A stretch of DNA of 64,000 nucleotides from Butyrivibrio proteoclasticus P6B7 (GCF_000622085.1 NZ_JHWL01000003.1:124001-188000); one strand, 5' to 3'. Shown: positions 7,838-17,178, counted from the stretch's first letter. The notes: generated by a model from the sequence alone, not told the origin. Translations and numbers: made by a program.

Positions 7838-9664
7838 TTACTTTCCTCCTATGCCACTGTCAAGACTTGCGCCTGTCAGCTTGTTTACTAATGTGTTAAA
7901 TACAAGAATTGTTACGATGAGGATCAGGTTGATGGCACTTGAGAATGCGTACAAGCCCATCTCATCGAAGTAGTCCAATGTTGTTGAAAGAATAAAGCCC
8001 TGAGTACAGAGAAGCAGGAACAGTGAAAGCTCTCTTAAGCAGGTCATAAATGGAAGAAGATATCCACTTATGATTGATGATTTCTGGATTGGAATGATGA
8101 TTCTTGTCATTCTCTTAATCCAGGAAGTGTTCTGAATAATTGCTGCTTCTTCAAGCTCGTTACTGATCTGAAGCATGGAGTTCAGTGAACTTCTTGAAGC
8201 GAAAGGTATGTATTTAACAACACCTGCGATTATCAGAAGAGTATAAGTATTAAACAGATTTACGTATTCGTTGGAGAACAGGATAAAGAAGGCTGCACCA
8301 ACGGCAATAGATGGCATAAGGTAAGGAAGGAAGGCTACGTTGTTAACGTAGTTAGCCCATTTGTTCCTTCTCTTTTTGGCAACTGCGTATCCGATGAGAG
8401 TACCGATGGTACCTGCAATAAGGGCGCAGACAACAGCCAGGAACAATGTTCCGAAGAAGGCATGCCAGATTGTCTTGTTGTACAGAATTCCGGACTGTCC
8501 ATACATTCCGTTCTCTGTTATGTTTTCGTTAGTTACCCACCACTTGGTTGTAAGATGTGCAAGGTTTCCGCTGTACAGGAAGCTGTAGTCACCAGGGTTA
8601 GGAAGGAATGTCTCAAGTGCAAATAAGATAATAGGCCAGATACTTGTGAAGAAAGTAATGATGATAAAAATGATACCTACTACATATTTGCCAGCCTTAC
8701 CAATTGAAAGCTTTGTGAGCTGACCTGACTTACCAGTAACTGTGGTGTAGTTCTTGCGGCTCTTTAAACTAAGCTGGTTCATTCCAAGGATCAGTACACC
8801 AAAGATCATCATGATGATGGCAAGAATACTTGCTTCACCTGTGTACTTACTGTTCATTGAAATGTACTTGGTGGAAAGAGTTGTAAGGTTTAAGTAATGT
8901 GGAACAGGGTAGCTACCCATGGCACTTCCAAATACAAGAAGGATAGTAGAAAGAATTGCTGGCTTGATCATTGGAAGAGTAACCTTAAACATTATTTTCC
9001 ATTTTGGAGTATCAAGAATTGTTGCGGCTTCCTCAAGGTTGGCGTCCATGTTTTTGAAAATGCCACCGATCAGGATGTAAGCAAATGGTGCATAGTGAAG
9101 GCCGAGAACAACGGCACTTGGGAATACTCCCTGACACCACCAGTGTGGAAAATAAAAATGAAAAATAGCTGCTAAAAGTCCATCAGATGTTCCAGTTACT
9201 TTGTTTGAATAGAACATGTGCTGCCATACAACAGCCAAAGTCCACTGAGGCATGATGTATGGGAAAATGAAAATTGAACTTAAATATTTTTTGAATCTCA
9301 TGTCTGTTCTGGTTACAAGGAATGCGAACAGACCACCAAATAAGATTGATATTACACAGGTCAGAACAGAAAGGATAACTGTGTTAAGAAGCGGAGACCA
9401 GAGATTGGTCTTAGCAAGTCTGCTGGTAAAAAGATCTGTGTAATTAACTATAGAGTATCCGGTAGCTTTACCAGTTAAGTGCTGGTCGATGGTACCTGGA
9501 TGGATAGCAAAGGTATCTTTTACGATAGCAACAATTGGTGCGACGGTACTAAAGGTAAGAACAATCCCAAACAGCAAAAGTATTATGTTCTGAGGCTGGG
9601 AGAACCAAGTCTTAACCTTGTTTTTAAAAATCGCACTTTTGTCTGGTTTTGCGATTGTTTCCAT
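7838..9664 (-). CDS. Fused ABC importer permease (ThiP/FbpB-like, two MetI-type domains)
   Basis: A 608-residue membrane protein with about 12 predicted transmembrane helices. It contains two binding-protein-dependent permease domains in one chain. Each carries the EAA loop that docks on the ATPase: EAATILDTPKWKIMFKVTLP in the first half and EEAAIIQNTSWIKRMTRIII in the second. Fused permeases of this layout are usual in iron(III), thiamine and 2-aminoethylphosphonate importers. The order solute-binding protein, permease, ATPase on the minus strand and the 2-nt gap to the ATPase make a complete import operon. Between the two domains is a large extracytoplasmic loop around PNPGDYSFLYSGNLAHLTTKWW. 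Confidence 0.92.
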   Translation of the reverse strand: METIAKPDKSAIFKNKVKTWFSQPQNIILLLFGIVLTFSTVAPIVAIVKDTFAIHPGTIDQHLTGKATGYSIVNYTDLFTSRLAKTNLWSPLLNTVILSVLTCVISILFGGLFAFLVTRTDMRFKKYLSSIFIFPYIMPQWTLAVVWQHMFYSNKVTGTSDGLLAAIFHFYFPHWWCQGVFPSAVVLGLHYAPFAYILIGGIFKNMDANLEEAATILDTPKWKIMFKVTLPMIKPAILSTILLVFGSAMGSYPVPHYLNLTTLSTKYISMNSKYTGEASILAIIMMIFGVLILGMNQLSLKSRKNYTTVTGKSGQLTKLSIGKAGKYVVGIIFIIITFFTSIWPIILFALETFLPNPGDYSFLYSGNLAHLTTKWWVTNENITENGMYGQSGILYNKTIWHAFFGTLFLAVVCALIAGTIGTLIGYAVAKKRRNKWANYVNNVAFLPYLMPSIAVGAAFFILFSNEYVNLFNTYTLLIIAGVVKYIPFASRSSLNSMLQISNELEEAAIIQNTSWIKRMTRIIIPIQKSSIISGYLLPFMTCLRELSLFLLLCTQGFILSTTLDYFDEMGLYAFSSAINLILIVTILVFNTLVNKLTGASLDSGIGGK

Positions 9665-9697
9665 GTTAATCCTCTTTTCTTATATTTCTTATGAATT

Positions 9698-9724
9698 GGG
9701 GACACCGGATTGACCGGCGTCCCC
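9698..9724 (-). promoter_or_regulatory. Intercistronic stem-loop between binding-protein and permease genes
   Basis: On the minus-strand transcript GGGGACGCCGG pairs with CCGGUGUCCCC (11 bp, one G-U) around a 5-nt loop. No U-tract follows, so it is not a canonical terminator. Such hairpins often protect the upstream binding-protein mRNA from 3' decay or partly stop transcription, giving more binding protein than permease (established for other importers, inferred here). Confidence 0.65.
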
Positions 9725-9749
9725 GTTATTAAAATGAAGAGTTATAAAG

Positions 9750-11162
9750 TTATTCGCCAGGTGAATAGTGATCAAGGATATCAATCCAGCTACCAACTGT
9801 GAAGGAAACCTCTGAGCAGTAAGCAGGATCTTCAAGAACCAGCTGACCCTCTGTTGTCCACCAGTCATATCCACGGTCGTTCTTAGCTGGGAACTCATCT
9901 CCGCCACCCTGTGAGTGATGGAATGTTTCTTCGATCTCTGCTGCAACCTGAGGATTTGATGAATATCCGCCCATGTCCTTACCCCAAGCTTCGAAGCCCT
10001 GCTCTGTGCAAGTCATGTAAGCGATGAATGCGCATGCTGTCCAAGGAAGAGGACTGTTCTTTGTTAAGAAGAGATAATGGCAATATCCATATCCGCCGAT
10101 TCCTGTGTAGCCATCCTGATATGCTGCAACGTTGATGTTGTTAACTGATACTGTAGCTGATTCCTCAACGGAACGAAGCTTAGAATAAACAAGAAGTCCT
10201 GACTGATCTGTAGCTGAAGCATCTACAAGAGTGTTGCAGATAGGACCATCATCAGTCTGCTCGTTGTAGTTGTTAACCCAAAGCTTGATCCAAGCAAGAG
10301 CGTAAGCGCCGTTTGCTCCAAGGCCAAGGTCATTAGCATCTGTCTGCATTTCCTTGATTGTAGGCTCGAAGTAAGCCTTCTTTGTGTCATCAAGTGCATC
10401 GTAAGCTTCTTTAAGCCATGTAGCATACTTATCTTCTGTAAGCATCATAAGGAAGTTCTTTCCTACGATCTCAGAATCAACACCCATGAAAAGAGGATGT
10501 GAACCTTCATATACGAAATCCCAGCAGTTAGTGAACTCAGCACTACCTGTGTTGTTGTACATGAATACCTTGTTAAGTGTCTGAAGAGGAAGGAATCCTG
10601 TATAAGCATCTGCAGTTGTTCCGTTAGCCTCTGCCCACTCCTTAGGAATGAAGGTCTTTAAAATATCTGTATCAACCATCTTGGTCTGAATCTGGTTACC
10701 ATCCTGGATAAGAGTCATGGCAAATGTGCCTTCGCTCTTAAGTGAGTCAGACTGAAGCTGCTCGAAGATCTTATTGTTCTTTGGCTGCTGCCACTCAAAT
10801 TCCATTGTGTAGGATGGATCAATTGTCTGTAAGTACTCGATGAAAAGTGGAAGAGCTGATTTACCACGGCTTGAGTTACCTACGCCGTAGAATGTCTTGC
10901 CGTTAGACTCTTCGATAGCCTTCTGTGCAAGTTCTTCCATTGTCATACCTTCAGCTTCTGCAATGATAGCGTCGATGCCAGTAAGCTCGGCTGCTGGCTC
11001 AGCTGCTGTCTGATTGTCAGTTGTAGCTGTCTGAGTCTGTGTCTGATCTGTAGACTGTGTGTTGTCTGTAGTAGTCTGGCCTGCGTTATTTCCACCACAA
11101 CCAGCGAGGGCCATAACTACCATTGTGAAAGTTAAGATTGATGATAATACTTTCTTTTTCAC
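9750..11162 (-). CDS. Extracellular solute-binding lipoprotein of ABC importer
   Basis: A 470-residue lipoprotein. The signal peptide ends in a lipobox (MALAGCGG, Cys about residue 22), followed by a Thr/Gln/Asp-rich linker to about residue 60 and a periplasmic-binding-protein fold. It starts at GTG 11162 behind GGAGG. It is the first gene of the importer operon and presumably delivers the ligand to the fused permease. The fold resembles iron(III)/polyamine/phosphonate binding proteins but is longer than FbpA (about 340 residues), so the ligand is uncertain. The 5' region has a short hairpin (11192-11211) and repeated GACAATT-type motifs further upstream. Confidence 0.88.
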   Translation of the reverse strand: MKKKVLSSILTFTMVVMALAGCGGNNAGQTTTDNTQSTDQTQTQTATTDNQTAAEPAAELTGIDAIIAEAEGMTMEELAQKAIEESNGKTFYGVGNSSRGKSALPLFIEYLQTIDPSYTMEFEWQQPKNNKIFEQLQSDSLKSEGTFAMTLIQDGNQIQTKMVDTDILKTFIPKEWAEANGTTADAYTGFLPLQTLNKVFMYNNTGSAEFTNCWDFVYEGSHPLFMGVDSEIVGKNFLMMLTEDKYATWLKEAYDALDDTKKAYFEPTIKEMQTDANDLGLGANGAYALAWIKLWVNNYNEQTDDGPICNTLVDASATDQSGLLVYSKLRSVEESATVSVNNINVAAYQDGYTGIGGYGYCHYLFLTKNSPLPWTACAFIAYMTCTEQGFEAWGKDMGGYSSNPQVAAEIEETFHHSQGGGDEFPAKNDRGYDWWTTEGQLVLEDPAYCSEVSFTVGSWIDILDHYSPGE

Positions 11163-11477
11163 GTTCTTTCCTCCTTTTTACATTTCCCCAATACCTGCGA
11201 AATGCGGGTATCAAGCAGTTCTTTGCTTTTATAACTTCATTTTAGAAAAACTTTATAAAAAATTTGAGCAGACAATTCTGATATTATTTGTAAAATTCCG
11301 ACAATTTAAAAAAGACATTTCTGACTTAAATTAAAGAAGAAAGACGAGCACGTAAAAACGTGTGAAGATATTGTGAACTCCATTTACCCGCCAAAACCTA
11401 GGTGTTATCATGTGTTATGCAGTTTATAAAAATTTTATAAATTGCAAAAAGACAAAACTATCAGTCCGGAGGAAAAG
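11163..11477. other. Divergent intergenic region with GACAATT-type repeats
   Basis: This 315-bp AT-rich gap holds the 5' regions of the importer operon (-) and the surface protein (+). It contains an 8-bp inverted repeat (ATACCTGC at 11190-11197 with GCGGGTAT at 11203-11210), three related motifs (GACAATTCTGA at 11273, GACAATTTAAA at 11302, GACATTTCTGA at 11316) and a short inverted repeat CACGT/ACGTG at about 11350-11363. I see no convincing -35/-10 pair for either gene, which suggests activator-dependent promoters. No coding capacity. Confidence 0.5.
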
Positions 11478-14400
11478 ATGAAAAAGCGTTTGTTGAGTGG
11501 GTTAGTGGGGTTTTTATTTCTTGTAACGTCTGTAACTCCCGGTTTTGTGTCTTATGCCGAGAGTGATATCCCTATTGAAGAGTCGGAGAACGAAGAGTCT
11601 CCTAACGAAGAGGCCTCTGATAAAGATACAGAGGATAAAGAAGAAAAAGAGAAAGAAACCGAAGCAGAGAAGGCTGCAGAGGGCGATACTGAAGAAGATG
11701 ATGATGTAACAGATCCATATTCTGAAGATCAGATTACTGTAAGTAATGTTCAGACAAATACTTCCTCAAACAAAGTTAGCCTTAGCGGAAGTCTGGAGGA
11801 AAAGAGCTCCTCTATAATCAAGAGCATAACTTTGTACAAGGTTGTAAATGGAGAAAGAATCCAGCTTAAAGGCGATGGAACTGATGTGATCAGTAGCGGA
11901 GATGTTATCTCAGCTAAGTATGAATTTGAGAGTCCGTTAGTAATTGTTCCTGATGATAATCAGTATGCTGATATTTCCTACAATGTTGTAGCTGGCCATG
12001 AGTACTCTATTCCAGGTGTTCCAGCATATGGTGTAAGGACAAGTGGAGACACAATTACAGTTAAGAATGGCGGCGTAGTACTGGGAAACGCCACATTTTC
12101 TGAGGACGGTTCTGCGAAATTCACAGTAGATAGCAGTTTTACAGAACCTCAGAATGCAGAAGATGCGTACTTCTTTTATGATTTTGAAGTGAACTTTGAT
12201 GGCATTGATAACGGCGGCAAAGAGGAATTTGAACTTTCAATAGGTGATACTAAGGTTCCTGTAAAGATTGCAGACTTTATGCCTAAGGGACCAAAGGTTG
12301 AGAAAGCTTCCTCAGATGTGGATGAGAACGGCGATATAACCTGGACTGTAACAGTTACCAATAATGGTAAGCCTATTGAGTATGAAAACGGTTATTCATT
12401 TACTGATTCATTCAGCGATGGACAAACTTTTGTTGATGGCTCTTTTAAAATAAATGGAAGCTCCAGCGCGGATACAGAAGTGGCTGTCAGCGGTAATACT
12501 GTAAGCTGGAATTACAAAGACAATACAGCTGGCGCAGTTACCACATTTACATATAAGACTCATGTGGATTTCCTGGCACTTACCAAGGATACAAACGAAT
12601 CTAGGACTGTTAAAAAAGATATCTCAAACAAGATAAGTGTTACTGCTGAAGACGAGACATACGGAAACCTGTCAGAAAGCGCATCTGCTAAGACCAGCGC
12701 GTCAAGAAACATTGATGAGTGGACAGCCAAAACCGGAACAGATGTGGATCCTGTCACAGGCGAGGCTACCTGGACCGTTACTATCAGAAACAATGGATTT
12801 AACTTAAGTAACGTAGTACTTCATGACCAGATCAGCGTGGATTCATCAACTAAAATAACTGTAAAAGATATTTCTGTAGTTGATCAGAATGGCAATGCTG
12901 TTTCTTATAAGTATGTTAAGGGCGAAAAAGGTGCTGAGAGCCAGTTTGTATTTGGCGATATGGCAGGGGATGCTGTCTATACAGTAACCTACAAGACAAA
13001 GATAGAAGATTTTGAAAAGTACCTTAAGACCAACCATGAGATTCCAAAGAACAAAGCATGGATGACTTATGAGTACACCCCAACAGGAGTTGGACCAGCT
13101 GTAGCGGTTGTTGGACCTGGAGTGGACAAGCCATTTACAGGAATTCATTCCAAGGCTGCTATTGAGAAGACTGCAGGTGAAGTCAATACAAAAGACCATA
13201 CAATGACCTGGAAGGTAACGGCAAACAAGTCTGCTCAGCCACTTAAGAAGGTGACAATAACAGATACACTTCCAAAGGGACATGAGTTTGTAAGAATTGA
13301 AGATGTTAAGGTAGGAGATAGCTCTTTTACCATAGCAGACGATAAGATAAGTGTAGATACCACAAACGGCACAGTTACCGTTGACTTTGGTGATGCCCTT
13401 GATGGCAAGGCTGCTTCATTTACCATTGTGACTAAGCTTGATGATACCCAGAACAATGTGTGGGCCAATAACAAAACCGTTACATACGAGAACGAAGTCA
13501 CAATGAATTCCTATGGAAATGATCCTGTAAGCGATAGTGTAAGCAAGGCGTATAAGAGTACTGTTCTTGAGAAAAAAGCTACTTCCTACGACTACAGTAC
13601 TCAGACAATTCAGTACACACTTACTGTTAACAAGAACGGCATGGAAATGAATAAGGTCACAGTGAGCGATGTTCTCGACGACAGGCTGGAACTTGCTGGG
13701 GACGTTGATGTTTCTGGAGATGTGTCTGGATTTAGTGATAAGACAAAGGGAAATAACCTGGAGCTTTATTTTGAAAAAATTGGTGGGCCTGTAACTATCA
13801 AGATTACAGTTAAACTCAAAGAAGGTGAGCAGTTTAGCTCAACTGGAAACTTTACAATCAGCAATAAGGCTTCTATTACCAGTGCTGAGTATCCTGAGAG
13901 TGTGCAGACAGCACCTGTAAACACAACAATCAAGAATACTGTTCTTGCTAAGGAAGGTTCAGCTGGCGAAGACGGAAGAGTAAGCTATACAGTACGTGTC
14001 AACCAGGCTAAGCAAACGCTTTATACAGGTAACACAAAGGAAGTAAAGATTAAGGATGTTTTAGGAGCCAGCTTTGTTCTTGATACAACATCCGTTAAGC
14101 TGTACATCGGCGAAGTAACTAAGGATGGAAAGATTAGTGCAACAACTGAGATTACCGGCGTAGAGACTAAGGTAACTTCCGAGGGAGGAAAGACTATCCT
14201 TGAAGTTGTGATTCCTAAGGCTCAGGATGGAAATGCTTTTGTACTTAAGTATTCAGCTGATGTGGTGGATCTTTCTGCTAATGATCTTTCTAACAGCGCG
14301 TCACTTGTGGGTTATGGAAGTGCCGATAACAATCAGGCAACTCATAGCTTTAAGCAGAGCCAGTTTTCTAATGTAAGCTTTAGTAAGTACACATATCTGA

Positions 14401-15158
14401 TCGCTGAGCTACGAGATAAGGTTGATGAAAAAGTTCTTGAAGGCGGCGAATTCAAGCTAATTGATGCAGATACAACAGAGGTTGTGGGCGAGAAAATCAC
14501 AGGTAAGAATGGACAGATCACCTTCGTTGGAAATCTTACAGATGGAAAGGATTATATTCTTGTTGAGACCAAGGCTCCTGAGGGTTATGTGATTCCGGAT
14601 GAGCTTAAGGAAGGCAAGGGAATCAGAGTTACTGCTGTAGGAAAGGGCCTTACGACTGCTAAGAATAATGCGGAGATCGTTTATAACGAGAAGATTGGTA
14701 GCGACGATTCAGATATTGGAAGTACAGAAAGCACTGAATCAGATAGTTCAGAAACAGGCAGTACTGAAGCTACAAATGGCAGTGGCAGTAACACTGGTAA
14801 TGGTAGTAATAATAACGGCAGCGGCAATAATAACAATAATAGCGGAAGCGGTTCAGGCAACAACTCTGGACAGGCATCTGGAAATAACAACAATGCATCA
14901 GACTACAGCGGAACTGGTTCACAGAGCACAGATAGTGCAGCAGTAGCAGATCCAAATGGTAATTCCGACTTGGATCTTCCAGAAGTACTGGGTGTGTACT
15001 TAGGTGATGAAACCGCAGATGATGGATATATTCCATTAGGAGGCAGAAACGCTGGAACAGGAGACGAGGCAAACCCATTTGCTAGAGCAGCTGTGATCAT
15101 AATTGCATTGGCTGTAGCAACTGCACTTATAATCTCCATGAGGAAAGAAAAGAAATAA
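11478..15158 (+). CDS. Large repeat-containing cell-surface protein with SpaA/CnaB-like domain
   Basis: A 1226-residue secreted protein. ATG 11478 is chosen because GGAGGA is at 11468-11473. A signal peptide (MKKRLLSGLVGF..., cleavage near SYA-ES) is followed by a Glu/Asp-rich stretch of about 60 residues. Several beta-sandwich repeats of about 140 residues follow, each with a WTVTVxNNG-like strand and a D/TDTLP-type strand (for example ITWTVTVTNNGK, ATWTVTIRNNGF, MTWKVTANKSAQPLKKVTIT). A SpaA/CnaB-like domain comes next (LEGGEFKLID ... LVETKAPEGY), of the type that can form internal isopeptide bonds. A Ser/Asn/Gly-rich linker leads to a C-terminal hydrophobic helix and a RKEKK tail. No LPxTG is present; the nearest sorting-like motif is NAGTGDEA. 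Likely role: adhesion or surface structure. Confidence 0.85.
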   Translation: MKKRLLSGLVGFLFLVTSVTPGFVSYAESDIPIEESENEESPNEEASDKDTEDKEEKEKETEAEKAAEGDTEEDDDVTDPYSEDQITVSNVQTNTSSNKVSLSGSLEEKSSSIIKSITLYKVVNGERIQLKGDGTDVISSGDVISAKYEFESPLVIVPDDNQYADISYNVVAGHEYSIPGVPAYGVRTSGDTITVKNGGVVLGNATFSEDGSAKFTVDSSFTEPQNAEDAYFFYDFEVNFDGIDNGGKEEFELSIGDTKVPVKIADFMPKGPKVEKASSDVDENGDITWTVTVTNNGKPIEYENGYSFTDSFSDGQTFVDGSFKINGSSSADTEVAVSGNTVSWNYKDNTAGAVTTFTYKTHVDFLALTKDTNESRTVKKDISNKISVTAEDETYGNLSESASAKTSASRNIDEWTAKTGTDVDPVTGEATWTVTIRNNGFNLSNVVLHDQISVDSSTKITVKDISVVDQNGNAVSYKYVKGEKGAESQFVFGDMAGDAVYTVTYKTKIEDFEKYLKTNHEIPKNKAWMTYEYTPTGVGPAVAVVGPGVDKPFTGIHSKAAIEKTAGEVNTKDHTMTWKVTANKSAQPLKKVTITDTLPKGHEFVRIEDVKVGDSSFTIADDKISVDTTNGTVTVDFGDALDGKAASFTIVTKLDDTQNNVWANNKTVTYENEVTMNSYGNDPVSDSVSKAYKSTVLEKKATSYDYSTQTIQYTLTVNKNGMEMNKVTVSDVLDDRLELAGDVDVSGDVSGFSDKTKGNNLELYFEKIGGPVTIKITVKLKEGEQFSSTGNFTISNKASITSAEYPESVQTAPVNTTIKNTVLAKEGSAGEDGRVSYTVRVNQAKQTLYTGNTKEVKIKDVLGASFVLDTTSVKLYIGEVTKDGKISATTEITGVETKVTSEGGKTILEVVIPKAQDGNAFVLKYSADVVDLSANDLSNSASLVGYGSADNNQATHSFKQSQFSNVSFSKYTYLIAELRDKVDEKVLEGGEFKLIDADTTEVVGEKITGKNGQITFVGNLTDGKDYILVETKAPEGYVIPDELKEGKGIRVTAVGKGLTTAKNNAEIVYNEKIGSDDSDIGSTESTESDSSETGSTEATNGSGSNTGNGSNNNGSGNNNNNSGSGSGNNSGQASGNNNNASDYSGTGSQSTDSAAVADPNGNSDLDLPEVLGVYLGDETADDGYIPLGGRNAGTGDEANPFARAAVIIIALAVATALIISMRKEKK

Positions 15159-15173
15159 CGCGTATCTATAGAT

Positions 15174-15204
15174 AAAAGAGTGGGCAAATTTGTCCACTCT
15201 TTTT
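15174..15204. terminator. Bidirectional terminator between surface protein and argS
   Basis: AAAAGAGTGGGCAAA pairs with TTTGTCCACTCTTTT, an almost perfect 15-bp stem (one G-T pair) with T-runs on both strands. The surface protein gene (+) and argS (-) converge here. Confidence 0.9.
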
Positions 15205-15224
15205 GCATATGGCAAGAAATGAAA

Positions 15225-16922
15225 TCACATCTCTTCAGGACATTCCATTCCGAGAAGACTGCATGCGTCTGAAATTATCTGAGAGGTTACATTGACCAGC
15301 TGGAGCCTTGCTTCTTTTACGGCGTCATTTTCTTCCTTTAATATTGGACATTCCTGATAGAACTTATTGAAGTCGGTGCACAGGTTTATCAAATAACGCG
15401 CAATTATAGATGGCTCATAGCTTTCTGCAGCTGAGTATACAGCCTTTTCATATCCGCCTATGGTTTTGGCCAGGGTAAAAGAGCTATCATCTGTAAGTGC
15501 ATTATAGTCTATCGCTGAATTATCCAGCTCTTTTCCGTACTTGCGAAGAACACTCTTAGCACGAGCGTAAGTGTACTGAACATAAGGACCTGTAGTGCCA
15601 TCAAAGCTAAGGACTTCCTTCCAGGAGAAGTTGATGTTCTTAATTCGCTGGTTGAATAGATCATGGAAGATAACTGCGCCGATTCCAACCTTTGCTGCGA
15701 CATCTTCCTTGTTCTCAAGGGAAGGATTCTTCTCCTCAATAAGTTCCAGAGCCCGTTTCACTGCTTCATTAAGAATATCCTCAGCGTATATGATATTTCC
15801 GGTTCGAGTTGAAAGCTTCTCACCATCGAGACTTACAAGACCGTAGGGAACATGCACTAGTCCTGTATAGTAGTCGTAGCCCATGAGCTCAATAGCTTTA
15901 AACACCTGCTTGAAATGAAGGGACTGCTCGAGGCCAGTCACATACAGGCATTTGTCGAAGTGATACTTTTCCTTACGATAAAGGATGGCGGCTATATCAC
16001 GGGAATGGTAGATAGAACTGCCGTCGGTCTTAGTGATCATGCATGGTGGCATGCCATATTCGGAAAGGTCGATAACGTTGGCACCCTGACTTTCTACCAG
16101 GAGGTTTTTCTCTTTTAACAGCTCTGCAAGATCAGGTACCTTCTCGCGGTAGAAGCTCTCGCCAGTGTAGGAGTCAAAAGAGATACCAAGCATCTTGTAG
16201 ACCCGCTCGAACTCTACCATGCTGATATCCTTAAACCACTCCCAGATGGAAAGGGCCTCTTCGTCGCCTTGCTCCATCTTTACAAACCAAGCGCGGGCCT
16301 CGTCCATGAGCTCTGGATGGTCATCTTTTTCTTTGTTGAATTTAACATAGATATCAAGTAGCTCCTGAATTCCGTTCTTCTCAACAGCTTCCTTGCTACT
16401 CCAGTTCTTGTATGCCACGATCAGCTTTCCGAACTGAGTTCCCCAATCCCCCAAGTGATTGATACGAACAACGTTATAGCCAAGTTTGTCATGAATCTTA
16501 TAGAGTGAATTCCCGATTACTGTGGTGCGAAGGTGCCCTACGTGGAAGTTCTTGGCGATGTTGGGAGAGGAGTAGTCCATGCAAATAGTCTTGCCAGTGC
16601 CAATCTTCTGAACGCCAAGATTGTCAGTATTTATTTGCGTTAGAGCGGTCTTAACATAATGAGCTCGATTAACAAAAAGGTTACAGTATCCACCTACGCA
16701 GATGACTTCATCTACGCCAAGAGAAGACTTTTTCTGATCCAATAGCTCTTTTAACTCAGTAGCTATAAGTGCCGGATTCTTATGTAGGGCCTTGGCGAAT
16801 CCAAAACAGGGGATTGCCAGATCACCCATCTTACTATCCGGTGGAGTTTCGATAATGACGCTGGCTTCCGCCTCCGATAACCCCAATGCTTCTACAACAG
16901 CTTTACTAATTTCTTCTTTCAT
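15225..16922 (-). CDS. argS: Arginyl-tRNA synthetase
   Basis: A 565-residue class I aminoacyl-tRNA synthetase that charges tRNA-Arg. The HIGH-type motif is HVGHLRTTVIGNSL, preceded by SSPNIAKNFH, and the KMSKS-equivalent is KLSTRTGN. The N-terminal arginyl-tRNA synthetase domain and the C-terminal anticodon-binding DALR domain are both present, and length is normal. It starts at ATG 16922 behind AAAGGA. Its leader is unusual: instead of a T-box it contains a 19-residue arginine-rich leader peptide, competing hairpins and a strong intrinsic terminator ending about 36 nt before the start codon. This predicts ribosome-mediated attenuation by arginyl-tRNA supply. Confidence 0.97.
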   Translation of the reverse strand: MKEEISKAVVEALGLSEAEASVIIETPPDSKMGDLAIPCFGFAKALHKNPALIATELKELLDQKKSSLGVDEVICVGGYCNLFVNRAHYVKTALTQINTDNLGVQKIGTGKTICMDYSSPNIAKNFHVGHLRTTVIGNSLYKIHDKLGYNVVRINHLGDWGTQFGKLIVAYKNWSSKEAVEKNGIQELLDIYVKFNKEKDDHPELMDEARAWFVKMEQGDEEALSIWEWFKDISMVEFERVYKMLGISFDSYTGESFYREKVPDLAELLKEKNLLVESQGANVIDLSEYGMPPCMITKTDGSSIYHSRDIAAILYRKEKYHFDKCLYVTGLEQSLHFKQVFKAIELMGYDYYTGLVHVPYGLVSLDGEKLSTRTGNIIYAEDILNEAVKRALELIEEKNPSLENKEDVAAKVGIGAVIFHDLFNQRIKNINFSWKEVLSFDGTTGPYVQYTYARAKSVLRKYGKELDNSAIDYNALTDDSSFTLAKTIGGYEKAVYSAAESYEPSIIARYLINLCTDFNKFYQECPILKEENDAVKEARLQLVNVTSQIISDACSLLGMECPEEM

Positions 16923-16958
16923 TTTTGCATCCTTTCATTTACATTTTTATTTTTGGAT

Positions 16959-17012
16959 AAAAAAAAGAACCGCAATGGATTTTAAGCAATCTGCTAAATC
17001 AATTACGGTTCT
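16959..17012 (-). terminator. Attenuator terminator in the argS leader
   Basis: On the minus-strand RNA AGAACCGUAAU (17012-17002) pairs with AUUGCGGUUCU (16976-16966), an 11-bp stem with one G-U. It is directly followed by eight U residues (16966-16959). The terminator lies between the argS promoter and the argS start codon, with no complete gene upstream to terminate, so it must act as an attenuator. Confidence 0.85.
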
Positions 17013-17105
17013 GTATATAATACTTATCAACAGCACCGCAAGGAAACAAGACATACGTTCCTGTAACCATGCGGATAAATACGATAGTTACAAGAACTTA
17101 TGTCT
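17003..17105 (-). promoter_or_regulatory. Competing RNA segments of the argS attenuator
   Basis: Four mutually exclusive pairings are visible on the minus-strand RNA. (1) 17105-17087 with 17067-17049: 19 positions, 17 Watson-Crick, one G-U, one mismatch; its 5' arm is the last codons of the leader peptide. (2) CCGCAUGG (17074-17067) with CCUUGCGG (17043-17036). (3) The antiterminator UUGCGGUGCUG (17041-17031) with CAGAACCGUAA (17013-17003). (4) The terminator, which reuses the 3' arm of (3). The arrangement matches the logic of trp-type attenuation. In vivo behaviour is inferred. Confidence 0.7.
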
Positions 17106-17147
17106 TCTTTCTCTGCGTCTTAAGCTGTTTGTAAGTAATAAATTCAT
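17088..17147 (-). CDS. Arginine-rich leader peptide of argS
   Basis: A 19-codon reading frame encoding MNLLLTNSLRRRERRHKFL, with five arginine codons within six positions (AGA CGC AGA GAA AGA AGA). It begins at ATG 17147 with AAGGAAG at 17155-17161, a 7-nt spacing. It sits downstream of a consensus promoter and upstream of alternative hairpins and a terminator. Ribosomes stalled on the arginine codons would leave the last codons free to pair with the next segment. Ribosomes reaching the stop codon would mask them. The peptide itself probably has no function after synthesis. Too short for ordinary gene callers. Confidence 0.8.
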   Translation of the reverse strand: MNLLLTNSLRRRERRHKFL

Positions 17148-17178
17148 ATTTTTACTTCCTTGAAATTGTATTGAAGTC

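Noticed and set aside
14758-14900. Repetitive Asn/Gly/Ser-coding DNA as a CRISPR or tandem-repeat array
   Set aside because: Irregular low-complexity coding sequence of the surface-protein stalk; no constant repeat and spacer lengths.
16923-17178. T-box in the argS leader
   Set aside because: No AGGGTGGNACCGC-type sequence on the minus strand; the leader-peptide and hairpin layout accounts for the region instead.
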